Source of the DNA: Parachryseolinea silvisoli
GTDB lineage: Bacteria > Bacteroidota > Bacteroidia > Cytophagales > Cyclobacteriaceae
NCBI RefSeq assembly: GCF_021190955.1
Contig: NZ_JAIOAO010000003.1
Coordinates: forward strand, 62,001-126,000
Length of the DNA: 64,000 nt
Direction: 5' to 3'
Shown: positions 54,385 to 62,704 of the stretch, in pieces
How the letters are laid out: the number at the start of each line of letters is the position of its first letter
How positions within the stretch are numbered: the stretch's first letter is position 1
Program-made: the position numbers and the translations under genes
Notes under the pieces: generated by a model
Database searches by the model: none
The model's input: the letters and a program-made list of their open reading frames with translations, nothing else
Told to the model about the DNA's origin: nothing

Positions 54385-54394
54385 TGAAGGTGAG

Positions 54395-54490
54395 GGCAAA
54401 GAGTCCGTCTTTTGCTGAACAGTTACAACCTCAACTATCCAATAAAGATTGGTATATCTTCAGTTAAGTGCGGACTCTTGTCTCTTTGCC
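54395..54490 (+). repeat. Imperfect inverted repeat in the FecR-GNAT gap
   Basis: GGCAAAGAGTCCG (54395-54407) can pair either with CGGACTCTT (54471-54479) or, via GGCAAAGAG, with CTCTTTGCC (54482-54490). The loop is over 60 nt. The gap 54354-54610 otherwise contains nothing gene-like. Confidence 0.45.
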
Positions 54491-54610
54491 GCTCATATTG
54501 TTTTCAGTAAAAATAGCGTTTAGAGTTTCCCGGATGCGTACAAAAATTTATGTTAGCGGGAGCATTTTGAAGTAATACGGTTTACCTTGGTACGGTATAA
54601 CGTATACGCC

Positions 54611-55144
54611 ATGTCTTCCTTTACGATTACTCCGCTGGCGCACCAGCCGCTGGTCGTGTCAGCTTTAGCAGAATTACTGGTCGAAACCGTTGCCCATGGC
54701 GGGTCGGTGAGCTTTATGCATCCGCTTTCCCGGGAGGAAGCCGGGTTATTTTGGGATAAGTCGCTGGCTGCGGCCGACCGGGGCGAACGGATTGTACTGG
54801 GTGCCTGGGACGGCGAGGCACTGGTGGCCACCGTTACGCTTCACCTGGATTGCCCACCGAATCAACCCCATCGGGGTGAAATTGCCAAGATGATGACGCG
54901 CGTGCGTTACCGTGGGCAAGGCATAGCAAAGATGCTGATGCAGGAGGTGGAACATCTGGCGGTGCAGCACGGGAGGACGTTGCTGACGCTGGACACGGCA
55001 GAAGATGAAGGGGCTGCGGGCTTGTATGAAAAGCTGGGGTACCATCGCACGGGTGTTATACCCAACTTTGCGTTGAAGCCTTATGGTGGTCTTACCGGAA
55101 CGATTATTTTCTGGAAACGGATTGGAGCAGTTGCAACGGCTTGA
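54611..55144 (+). CDS. GNAT-family N-acetyltransferase
   Basis: This 177-residue acetyltransferase has the GNAT fold, with the acetyl-CoA loop MMTRVRYRGQGIAKMLMQEV (about 98-117). A beta-bulge region LDTAEDEGAAGLYEKLGYHR follows, with the usual asparagine position changed to aspartate and glutamate. The substrate is unknown, but the layout is typical of enzymes that acetylate small amines or antibiotics. I chose ATG at 54611 (MSSFTITPLAHQP). It sits between the two FecR-like genes without obvious link. Confidence 0.86.
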   Translation: MSSFTITPLAHQPLVVSALAELLVETVAHGGSVSFMHPLSREEAGLFWDKSLAAADRGERIVLGAWDGEALVATVTLHLDCPPNQPHRGEIAKMMTRVRYRGQGIAKMLMQEVEHLAVQHGRTLLTLDTAEDEGAAGLYEKLGYHRTGVIPNFALKPYGGLTGTIIFWKRIGAVATA

Positions 55145-55162
55145 CACGGAGAATAGATGAGA

Positions 55163-55181
55163 TTGGGGAGAACTTCCCCAA
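55163..55181. promoter_or_regulatory. GGGGA/TCCCC palindrome upstream of the second FecR-like gene
   Basis: TTGGGGA and TTCCCCAA flank GAAC, followed by AAATTTA. The core and the CCCCAAAA flank match the palindrome at 53041-53062. It lies 131 bp upstream of the gene start and 18 bp after the GNAT stop. Confidence 0.45.
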
Positions 55182-55312
55182 AATTTATTGTTGGAACTTT
55201 CTTATACTCAGTTTCTCGTCAATGATCTTTAAATTATACGCGCGGGGACTCGTGTAGCGAGAACGCATGCACCTCCCGCTGGCCCGTGCTCATGCCTCTA
55301 AAACCGATACGT

Positions 55313-56473
55313 ATGAAAACCCGTGCACTACGTGAGTTACTGGAACGTTTTTTTGATCGCACCGCTACGGGCGAAGAACGCAAGCGCGTGACAGGTCTGC
55401 AAGCGGCAGGTGAGATTGAACAGATGATGGCCGATGTACTCGATGAGGACTTTAAAGAGTTTGAAGACGTCACGTCACTCGGAGCTCTTCTGGAAGAAGA
55501 ACGCATGGTTACGCAGGCGGCCAACCAAATCCGGATTGACGGTACAATTGATCCGGGGCAAGACGAGGAGACCGTGCGCAAAGCGTTGGACGGAATCGAT
55601 AATCCTGACTTGCTGGCACAATCTGAAGAAGAGCTGGCGCGCGTGAAAGAACGATGTTTTCGATATATCGTCGGAAACCGGTTACCCGATCATGAATATC
55701 AGGACCAACGTACATGGCGCTGGCTGGCAGCCGCTGCCGTAGTACTGATGTTGATGGCAGGTGGCGTGTTTTATGGCTGGCAGCAGCGTGAGGCCTGGTT
55801 CCCGGCAGAACATATTGTATCCTCAGCAGAAACACGTCGGGTACAACTGTCCGATGGCTCTACCGTTGTGCTGAATACAAACACGCGACTTGTATACGAC
55901 GATAATTTTGGCGAGAACGGAAAGCGTGAAGTTACGCTGGTGGGCGAGGCATTCTTTGACGTGCACCACGACGCGGCGAAGCCGTTCATCATCCATAGCC
56001 TGGGTACTATAACCCAGGTATTAGGTACGGCCTTTAGCATCAATGCGTATCCTCAAAACCGGAACGTGCGTGTTACTGTGACGCGAGGCCTGGTGCAGGT
56101 GGGCGACGAGCAGGGTAAAATCTACGGTCGTATATATCCTGACCAGCAAATAGTGGTCGCGCGACCCTTGGTGCACTTTGATATTCACAATACGGATGCA
56201 GACCTGGCCACGCTTTGGAAAGAGGAGCAGTTTGAGTTCAATGACGTGAGCTTAGAAGATGCTGTGGCCCGCATCAGCGCACGGTTTGACGTACGGATCA
56301 TCATCGAGACCGCGGCGTTAAAACGCTGTCGTGTGCAGGCCGCTTTTTTGAATGAAGGCCTGACCTGGCAACGTGTGCTGGACCATATGGGCAAGAGTCT
56401 CGACCCCACCGGTCGCCAGTTCTATCACATTCAGCCGGATGGGACGGTGGTGTTGATGGGCAAAGGCTGTTGA
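55313..56473 (+). CDS. FecR-family anti-sigma-like protein, second copy
   Basis: This 386-residue paralogue of the 53307 gene has a longer N-terminal part (about 1-145: LRELLERFFDRTATGEERKR, FKEFEDVTSLGALLEEERM). One membrane helix (LAAAAVVLMLMAGGVFYGWQ) and the FecR domain follow (VQLSDGSTVVLNTNTRLVYD, EVTLVGEAFFDVHHDAAKPF, VLGTAFSINAYPQNRNVRVT). A DUF4974-like end is present (FNDVSLEDAVARISARFDVR). I start at ATG 55313 (MKTRALRELL); in-frame ATGs lie up to 27 bp upstream. No ECF sigma factor is next to it. Confidence 0.87.
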   Translation: MKTRALRELLERFFDRTATGEERKRVTGLQAAGEIEQMMADVLDEDFKEFEDVTSLGALLEEERMVTQAANQIRIDGTIDPGQDEETVRKALDGIDNPDLLAQSEEELARVKERCFRYIVGNRLPDHEYQDQRTWRWLAAAAVVLMLMAGGVFYGWQQREAWFPAEHIVSSAETRRVQLSDGSTVVLNTNTRLVYDDNFGENGKREVTLVGEAFFDVHHDAAKPFIIHSLGTITQVLGTAFSINAYPQNRNVRVTVTRGLVQVGDEQGKIYGRIYPDQQIVVARPLVHFDIHNTDADLATLWKEEQFEFNDVSLEDAVARISARFDVRIIIETAALKRCRVQAAFLNEGLTWQRVLDHMGKSLDPTGRQFYHIQPDGTVVLMGKGC

Positions 56474-56501
56474 ATGCTGTCGTAGTTGTTTTCTATACTC
56501 T

Positions 56502-56530
56502 GGAGCCCGTTCGAAAGGATGGGCTTTTTT
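56502..56530 (+). terminator. Rho-independent terminator after the second FecR-like gene
   Basis: AGCCC (56504-56508) pairs with GGGCT (56521-56525), with further pairs inside, followed by TTTTTT. It lies about 30 bp after the stop. Confidence 0.7.
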
Positions 56531-56643
56531 GCGTCACGTTTTCCACAATAATACGGGTAACGACAATCCCAGGGCCAACGACGGAATGTAGGCGACGGGC
56601 ATAGGTTTTGGACATGATTGGTTGGAACACACTAAAGAGAGTT

Positions 56644-57048
56644 ATGGAAACGCACAGCAATCAACATACAACACCCACACCCAATCGAAAGAAACGTATC
56701 CTGATTGCCGACGATGATCAGGACCTGCTGGTACTCTTGTGCCGCTTGTTGCAGCGCCGGGGTTACGAAGTACTGGGGCTGCCGGACGCCGCGACGATTG
56801 TCGATGACATGTACGAAGTACCCGATCTGTTTATACTCGATAAGCAGATGGGCATATTTGACGGACTTGTGATTTGTGACTATCTGCGACATCAGGAGAA
56901 AGCGCGCCATACGCCGATTGTGATGATCTCGGGCAGCGACAGCAAAGCGCAAGCACAGGCGGCAGGTGTCGACTATTACCTGGAAAAGCCCCTGGACATG
57001 AATAAATTCCTGGACGTCGTGGACCAGTATGTCAACCGCGCTGCCTGA
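56644..57048 (+). CDS. Single-domain response regulator
   Basis: This 134-residue protein is a lone receiver (CheY-like) domain. It has the acidic pair ADDDQDLL, the phosphoacceptor aspartate in LFILDKQMGIFDG (about residue 60), the threonine/serine position in VMISGSDSK and the lysine in YLEKPLDM. It has no output domain, so it probably acts on another kinase or on an effector. Its stop lies 1 bp from the stop of the convergent receiver-kinase gene, a possible partner. An in-frame ATG at 56608 adds 12 residues. Confidence 0.9.
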   Translation: METHSNQHTTPTPNRKKRILIADDDQDLLVLLCRLLQRRGYEVLGLPDAATIVDDMYEVPDLFILDKQMGIFDGLVICDYLRHQEKARHTPIVMISGSDSKAQAQAAGVDYYLEKPLDMNKFLDVVDQYVNRAA

Positions 57049-58272
57049 TTAGTGGGTATCGATACTTTGCGGAGTCCGTTTTGTCACATCCGCGTAGCTC
57101 TCGTGCGGCGTCGCTACGGGCAGTGTAAAATAAAAGGTAGCCCCTTCGTTGACTTTTGCTTCGGCCCAAATACGGCCGCCATGACGTACAACGATGCGTT
57201 GTACGATGGCCAGGCCGACGCCGGTGCCTTCAAAGTCGGCTGCTCTGTGTAGTCGCTGAAATACCTGGAAGAGTTTGTCAGCATACTTCATGTCGAACCC
57301 AGCGCCATTATCCTTCACATAGTATTGTACTTCGTTATTGCCCGCTTGCGCGCCGATCTCCACCTGTGGGTGCGCCGTTTTTGACGAATACTTCATCGCA
57401 TTTGAGATTAGGTTCGTCCATACGTGTGCCAGCAGCGCGGTGTCGGCGTGCGCTGGCAGCAGATCGTGCACTGCGATCTCGGGTTGATAGGGCAGACGCT
57501 GGCGCAAATCGGAGAGCACCGTTCGCACTAATGCGTCCATGTCGACGTATAGGCGCTGCAGGGCCTGCCTGCCAAGCTTGGAGAAGGAGAGCAGGTCGTC
57601 GATCATACGATTCATTTTTTGTGCATTATCTCGTATGATCTTTAACGCACGGCCAGCCGCGTCATTTAACTTACCGGCTTGTTCTTCTTCGACGATGCGG
57701 GCGTATCCCAGTATGGCCCGTATGGGTGAGCGAAGATCGTGTGATACGGAGTAGGAAAACGATTCGAGCTCTTTGTTGGCGGCCTCTAATTGGCGGAGGT
57801 TTTTCTGAAGATCGACATTGAGGAGATTGATGTGCTCGTCGGCCTGTTGCAGGGCCAGGTTCTTTTCCTGTAGTTCACGGTTCTGTAACTGGATCTTTAG
57901 GAGCACTGATACTTTCGCTTTCGTAAGTTCAGGGTCAAGTGGCTTGGGTAAGTAGTCGACAGCTCCTTCTTCAAAACCTTGAATGATGGATTGTCGCTCC
58001 TTCTTTTCGGCAGAAGCAAAAATGATGGGGATATCTTTTGTGCGTTTGTTGGACTTCAGGATTTGAGCGACTTCAAAGCCGTCCATTTCGGGCATTTGTA
58101 CGTCGAGAATGATCAGGTCCACCTCGTGGTCGAGCGCGAGCTTTAGACCTTCGCGGCCGGTAGTAGCCTGAAGAAAAACGCGGTCTTGTTTTTCGAGAAG
58201 CTGTTCCAGGGCAAAGAGGTTAGTAGCCTTGTCGTCGATTAGCAGCAGGGTCATCGTACGGTTCATAGTCAT
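57049..58272 (-). CDS. Hybrid receiver-histidine kinase
   Basis: This 407-residue protein has an N-terminal receiver domain (1-125; LIILDVQMPEMDGFEVAQ, phosphoacceptor aspartate near 55, and KPLDPELT near 111). A coiled coil (about 130-170) leads to a DHp domain with the histidine in YSVSHDLRSPIRAI (about 178). The HATPase domain has TNLISNAMKYSS, DNGAGFD and FEGTGVGLAIVQRI. Receiver-first kinases receive phosphate from another kinase and can pass it on. The start overlaps the CheR gene's stop by ATGA, so it belongs to the kinase-CheR operon. Confidence 0.9.
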   Translation of the reverse strand: MTMNRTMTLLLIDDKATNLFALEQLLEKQDRVFLQATTGREGLKLALDHEVDLIILDVQMPEMDGFEVAQILKSNKRTKDIPIIFASAEKKERQSIIQGFEEGAVDYLPKPLDPELTKAKVSVLLKIQLQNRELQEKNLALQQADEHINLLNVDLQKNLRQLEAANKELESFSYSVSHDLRSPIRAILGYARIVEEEQAGKLNDAAGRALKIIRDNAQKMNRMIDDLLSFSKLGRQALQRLYVDMDALVRTVLSDLRQRLPYQPEIAVHDLLPAHADTALLAHVWTNLISNAMKYSSKTAHPQVEIGAQAGNNEVQYYVKDNGAGFDMKYADKLFQVFQRLHRAADFEGTGVGLAIVQRIVVRHGGRIWAEAKVNEGATFYFTLPVATPHESYADVTKRTPQSIDTH

Positions 58273-59105
58273 TTGATCTTGCGGTAAATCTTTTCCTTGC
58301 GGTCCATGTCATCAAAGTGTATGCGTTTGTCGCTAAAGAAAAGCGATTCTTTGTCGCCCAGGCCCAGGTAGCCAAAGGGACAAAGGCTGTCATAGAGCAG
58401 GCGCAATACTTTCTCTTGCAAGCGTTGATTAAAATATATGATCACATTGCGGCATAGTATAAGCTGAAACTCATTAAAGGACCGGTCTGTCGCCAGGTTG
58501 TGTGGGGAGAACACAATGTTGTCGCGCAGGGAGCGGTCCAGTAATACGGCCGAGTGATGTGCAGCGTAATAGCGGGAGAACTCACCTTGCCCGCCAGCGG
58601 CGAGGTAATTTTGGGTGTATGTTTTCATGCCATCCAAAGGGTAAATGCCTTTTTTTGCTGTCTGCAACGAGCGCTGATTGATATCGGTGGCGTAGATGAT
58701 CGAGCGTTCCAGCAGGCCCGCTTCTTTTAACAAGATTGCCAACGAATAGGCTTCCTGCCCCGTCGCACAGCCGGCGACCCACACCTTGATTACCGGGTAG
58801 GTAGCCAGTTGCGGCATGACCGCCTCGCGCAGCTTTTTGTAGAAGGAAGGATCGCGGAACATCTCGGTTACCGTAATGGACAAATGCTGGACAAATTCTT
58901 CAAATAACGGTTCGTCTTTTAGCAACATCTTGCCCAGGGCGGTGGGTGTGCCGATGCGATGGGTGTTCATAAAATGCGTAATCCGCCGCCTTACGGTAGA
59001 TTCGGCATATTCTGTAAAGTCGTAACCGTATACAAAACGAACGGCTTCCAGCAGCTCTTTGTAATCCTTGTCATCGAGGGTGGTGGCATCCATCGGCGCT
59101 TCCAT
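58269..59105 (-). CDS. CheR-family protein-glutamate methyltransferase
   Basis: This 278-residue CheR-type enzyme transfers methyl from S-adenosylmethionine to glutamate side chains of receptors. The helical N-domain (1-90; VRFVYGYDFTEYAESTVRRR) is followed by the methyltransferase domain. There, VWVAGCATGQEAYSLAILL, IYATDINQRSLQTAKKGIY and ILCRNVIIYFNQRLQEKV are the family signatures. It starts at the stop of the large kinase gene (1-nt overlap, TAATG) and ends over the start of the receiver-kinase. No methyl-accepting protein or cheB methylesterase is in the window. Confidence 0.92.
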   Translation of the reverse strand: MEAPMDATTLDDKDYKELLEAVRFVYGYDFTEYAESTVRRRITHFMNTHRIGTPTALGKMLLKDEPLFEEFVQHLSITVTEMFRDPSFYKKLREAVMPQLATYPVIKVWVAGCATGQEAYSLAILLKEAGLLERSIIYATDINQRSLQTAKKGIYPLDGMKTYTQNYLAAGGQGEFSRYYAAHHSAVLLDRSLRDNIVFSPHNLATDRSFNEFQLILCRNVIIYFNQRLQEKVLRLLYDSLCPFGYLGLGDKESLFFSDKRIHFDDMDRKEKIYRKIK

Positions 59106-62100
59106 TATTTATACAGCCATACGCGCATAAGCGACAACAATTGTGGAACATCCACAGGTTTCGAAATATAATCTGACATGCCCACTGTCAGGCATCTCTC
59201 CTTGTCGCCCTTCATGGCCTTGGCCGTGAGCGCAATGATGGGGAGCTTTTGGAATGCGGGGTCCTTTCGGATTGCAATCGTGGTCTCGTAACCATCCATT
59301 TCGGGCATCATGATATCCATGAGGACCAGGTCGATCGACGGATTTGCCTGTAACACCTCGAGTGCGACGCGCCCATTCTCTGCTGTGAGGCAATGTACGC
59401 TCTCATCTTCCAGGGCATTCGTCAGGGAGTATATATTCCGGATGTCGTCGTCTACGAGCAGGATGGTTTTGTCTTTCAGTACTTCATCGGTGCGGTGCAG
59501 ACGGCGGATGATGTCTTGCTTGTCGGGGGGCAGCTTGGCCTCCACGCGGTGCAGGAACAGGATCGTTTCGTCGAGCAGTCGTTCTTGCGAGTTCGCGGTC
59601 TTCAGCACCACGGTGTCGGCCAGCTTGCCCAGGCGTTGGGTATCTTCTTTTTTCAGGTCTCGTCCTGTATATACTACAATGGGAATCTTGTTGAGCCGGT
59701 CATTTGCCCGTATTTTTTCCATCAGGTCGAAGCCGGTCATGTCCGGCAGGCCGAGGTCGACAATGATGCAGTCGAACGCTTCATGCTCCAGCATGTCATA
59801 CGCGTCGGTGCCACGGTAAGCTGAATAGGACTTCACATCGCCATTGCCGATTAACTCCCGAATGGCGTTGTTTTGCTGTACGTTGTCTTCGACAATGAGC
59901 AGTTTCTTTAGTTTTTTGCTGGTGAAGTTTTCAATACGTTCAAAGGCCTTGTGTAGGTCTTCGACGGAGACCGGCTTGTGCATATAGTCAAATGCCCCGA
60001 GCAGCATGCCCTCGCGTTTTTTGTCATACGCCGAAATGATCTGCACCGGAATGTGCCGCAGCGCAGGGTCATTCTTGATCTGGCGCAGGACCTCGTACCC
60101 GTTCATGACGGGCAGGCCGATATCAAGTAGGATGGCTATCGGCTTGTAGGTGCGGGCAAAGCTCACGCCGGCGTTTCCTTGTGTAGCAATAATGCCTTTG
60201 TATCCGCGCTCGCGGATAAAGCCGAGTAACACCTGTGAGAACTTGTCGTCATCTTCGATGATCAACACCACACGGTCGCCTTCTGTCAGTTGGGTGCGAT
60301 CGTCATTGGGAGTGGTGTCTGACGACTCTGGCGTGGATGAGGTTTCTGATACCGCTAGCTCCCTGGCTTTGACAATGACCTCTTTGCCGGTGGGTACACT
60401 CAGGGTTTCGTTAAACGTCAATGGCAGGCAGACGATAAATGTGCTTCCTTTTCCTTCTGTACTTTCCACGCGAATACTGCCCCCCAATACGTGCGCCAGT
60501 TCACGGCTGATGGATAACCCTAATCCCGTGCCACCGTATTGGCGCTTGGTGGAACCATCCACTTGTTGGAATGCCTGAAATATAATTTCTTGTTTATCCT
60601 TTGGTATACCGATGCCGGTATCGGCTACCTGAAACACGACATTGTTGTTCTCGGCCTGGATGGAGAGGGCGACGGTTCCATTTTTTGGGGTGAACTTAAA
60701 CGCGTTGGACAACAGGTTCCGTAAGATTTGCTCGACACGCTGGCGGTCTGTGATAATCGTTGCTTTTTGTAGAACCGGGGCAATCGTTGTGCGGAAGGTC
60801 ACATCTTTGTTACGGGCTATTTCGGTGAAGAGTACCGTGATTGTTTCGGTAATGGCGCTAATGGCTACGGGCTCGATATCGAGCTCCATCTTCCCGGCTT
60901 CGATCTTGGAGAGGTCGAGGATTTCGTTGATCAGGTTGAGCAGGCTGGCGCCCGAGGTGTGGATGTTGTGTGCAAACTCGACATCCTTTTCGGCCAGGCG
61001 CTTGTGTTTGTTTTCTGCCAATAGCTGTGACAAGATCAGGATGCTGTTGAGTGGTGTGCGCAATTCGTGCGACATGTTTGCCAGGAATTCTGATTTATAG
61101 CGGCTACTGACTTCTACCTCGAGTGCTTTGCGCTCGATCTCGCCTTTTGCCTGTTCCAGTTTTTCCTTCTGTTCGCCCAATTGATTGACCTTTTCCTCTA
61201 CTTCCACATTGATCTGTTGTAGCGCCTGCTGTTGCGCGCGGAGCTCGATCTCAGAACGTTCGAGTAGTTCTGTCTTGGCGTGCAGGGCCTCGTTTGATTG
61301 CCTCAGTTCCTCCTGCTGGGCCTCCAGCTCTTCGGACTGCCGTTGAGTCTCCTCCAATAACTCGTTGGTCTTTGTCCGGGCCATAGACGACTCGACAGCG
61401 ATACCGATGCTATTGGTGGACAGACGCAGATAATCCTGCTGGGCGGATGTAAAATGGCCAAGTGTACCCAACACAATAACGCCTGCAATACGCTGTTCAA
61501 ATAGCACAGGTACCCCCATGATGTTTTTAGGCGCCGCAGTGCCAAACGCTGTATTTAAGATAAAGTGTTCAGCAGGAGCGTCGGTCAATATTATTTCCTT
61601 CCGTGAAGCGGCCACCTGGCCAACAATGCCCTCACCAAAGGCCACCGTGGCGGGCGCCACTCGTCCAACAGCATAGACAGCCTGTTGATGTAAATTTGTC
61701 TGTGATTCGTCGGCAATGTACACAGCACCCATCGATGCTTTCAGGAACGTTGCCAGGTGCTGAATGATAGCGTTTGCCAACGGTGCAAGTGCCAGGTTGC
61801 CCTGCATAGCTTCTGTCAAGCTACCGGTGCCGGTGAGAACCCAATTCTTTTCTGCCATTTCCGTTTCGGCGCGGCGCAGCGCCAGGAGGTTGCGCATGAT
61901 GATACCATAGACAATTATGAGTACGGTAACGATCGTGCCCAGCAGGACCAACAACAAATAATTGAAGCGACGGGTGTCGTGATCGCTGGCTTGTTTGCGT
62001 TGCTCCAATAAATTCTGCTCGATGGTCCGCATTGCGCGGACGACTCTCCGAATTTCATTGAGAACCCGCCGGGTTTCCCCTTTCGCTACTGAATTTTCGG

Positions 62101-62506
62101 CACCACTCTGCCCCGCACGTCTACTCGCAATGCACTTTTCCAGAATACTGATATGTTCTTGTGAAAGCTTCTCCAGCCGGGCGATGTTTTGGCGTTGCAA
62201 TGGATTATCTTGCGTGAACTGCATCATTTGTACTATGTGTATGGGCAGTTGCAACCGCGATTCTGTAAAGGGCGTCAGATAGTCTTCTTCCCCTGTGATA
62301 ATAAAACCGCGGACTCCGGTCTCTGCCTCTGTCGAGGCGAGCATGATCTGTTCCAGCTCATACAGCACTTCGTGTGTGTGGCTCACCCATTGGTTGGTGG
62401 TGACCAGTTGCTCGCCATTCCGAAAGGAAATAAAGCCCACGATCAGCAAAATGCTACAGCAGAAAATAAATCCGGCCAGGATTTTTTTGTCAAGTGTGAT
62501 CTTCAT
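59105..62506 (-). CDS. Hybrid sensor histidine kinase: CHASE3-GAF-HisKA-HATPase-three receivers
   Basis: This 1133-residue hybrid kinase is anchored by an N-terminal helix (ILAGFIFCCSILLIVGFISF) and a second at about 177-200 (YLLLVLLGTIVTVLIIVYGI) that flank a CHASE3-like sensor domain. A GAF domain (about 225-375) and a coiled coil lead to the DHp histidine in NMSHELRTPLNSI. The ATPase has LRNLLSNAFKFT and GTGLGLSISRELA. Three receiver domains follow, with aspartates in AILLDIGLPVMNG, CIIVDLGLPDMTG and LVLMDIMMPEMDG. I start at ATG 62506, before the first membrane helix. It leads the kinase-CheR-kinase operon. Confidence 0.9.
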   Translation of the reverse strand: MKITLDKKILAGFIFCCSILLIVGFISFRNGEQLVTTNQWVSHTHEVLYELEQIMLASTEAETGVRGFIITGEEDYLTPFTESRLQLPIHIVQMMQFTQDNPLQRQNIARLEKLSQEHISILEKCIASRRAGQSGAENSVAKGETRRVLNEIRRVVRAMRTIEQNLLEQRKQASDHDTRRFNYLLLVLLGTIVTVLIIVYGIIMRNLLALRRAETEMAEKNWVLTGTGSLTEAMQGNLALAPLANAIIQHLATFLKASMGAVYIADESQTNLHQQAVYAVGRVAPATVAFGEGIVGQVAASRKEIILTDAPAEHFILNTAFGTAAPKNIMGVPVLFEQRIAGVIVLGTLGHFTSAQQDYLRLSTNSIGIAVESSMARTKTNELLEETQRQSEELEAQQEELRQSNEALHAKTELLERSEIELRAQQQALQQINVEVEEKVNQLGEQKEKLEQAKGEIERKALEVEVSSRYKSEFLANMSHELRTPLNSILILSQLLAENKHKRLAEKDVEFAHNIHTSGASLLNLINEILDLSKIEAGKMELDIEPVAISAITETITVLFTEIARNKDVTFRTTIAPVLQKATIITDRQRVEQILRNLLSNAFKFTPKNGTVALSIQAENNNVVFQVADTGIGIPKDKQEIIFQAFQQVDGSTKRQYGGTGLGLSISRELAHVLGGSIRVESTEGKGSTFIVCLPLTFNETLSVPTGKEVIVKARELAVSETSSTPESSDTTPNDDRTQLTEGDRVVLIIEDDDKFSQVLLGFIRERGYKGIIATQGNAGVSFARTYKPIAILLDIGLPVMNGYEVLRQIKNDPALRHIPVQIISAYDKKREGMLLGAFDYMHKPVSVEDLHKAFERIENFTSKKLKKLLIVEDNVQQNNAIRELIGNGDVKSYSAYRGTDAYDMLEHEAFDCIIVDLGLPDMTGFDLMEKIRANDRLNKIPIVVYTGRDLKKEDTQRLGKLADTVVLKTANSQERLLDETILFLHRVEAKLPPDKQDIIRRLHRTDEVLKDKTILLVDDDIRNIYSLTNALEDESVHCLTAENGRVALEVLQANPSIDLVLMDIMMPEMDGYETTIAIRKDPAFQKLPIIALTAKAMKGDKERCLTVGMSDYISKPVDVPQLLSLMRVWLYK

Positions 62507-62704
62507 GAGAACAACAATCAGGTTTTTTACTGAAAAAACTTCCGACACGTACATGTGCCGTGAGAAACGCAATGGTATTATCGGATAACCGTATGTATGG
62601 GGTAAAGAAAGATACTAATTTTTACACGAAGACGCCATGCGTTTGCCGGGAAAAATCCGCGCATGAAAAATGTCAAAGCAACAACTATATTGTGGCGATT
62701 GAAT

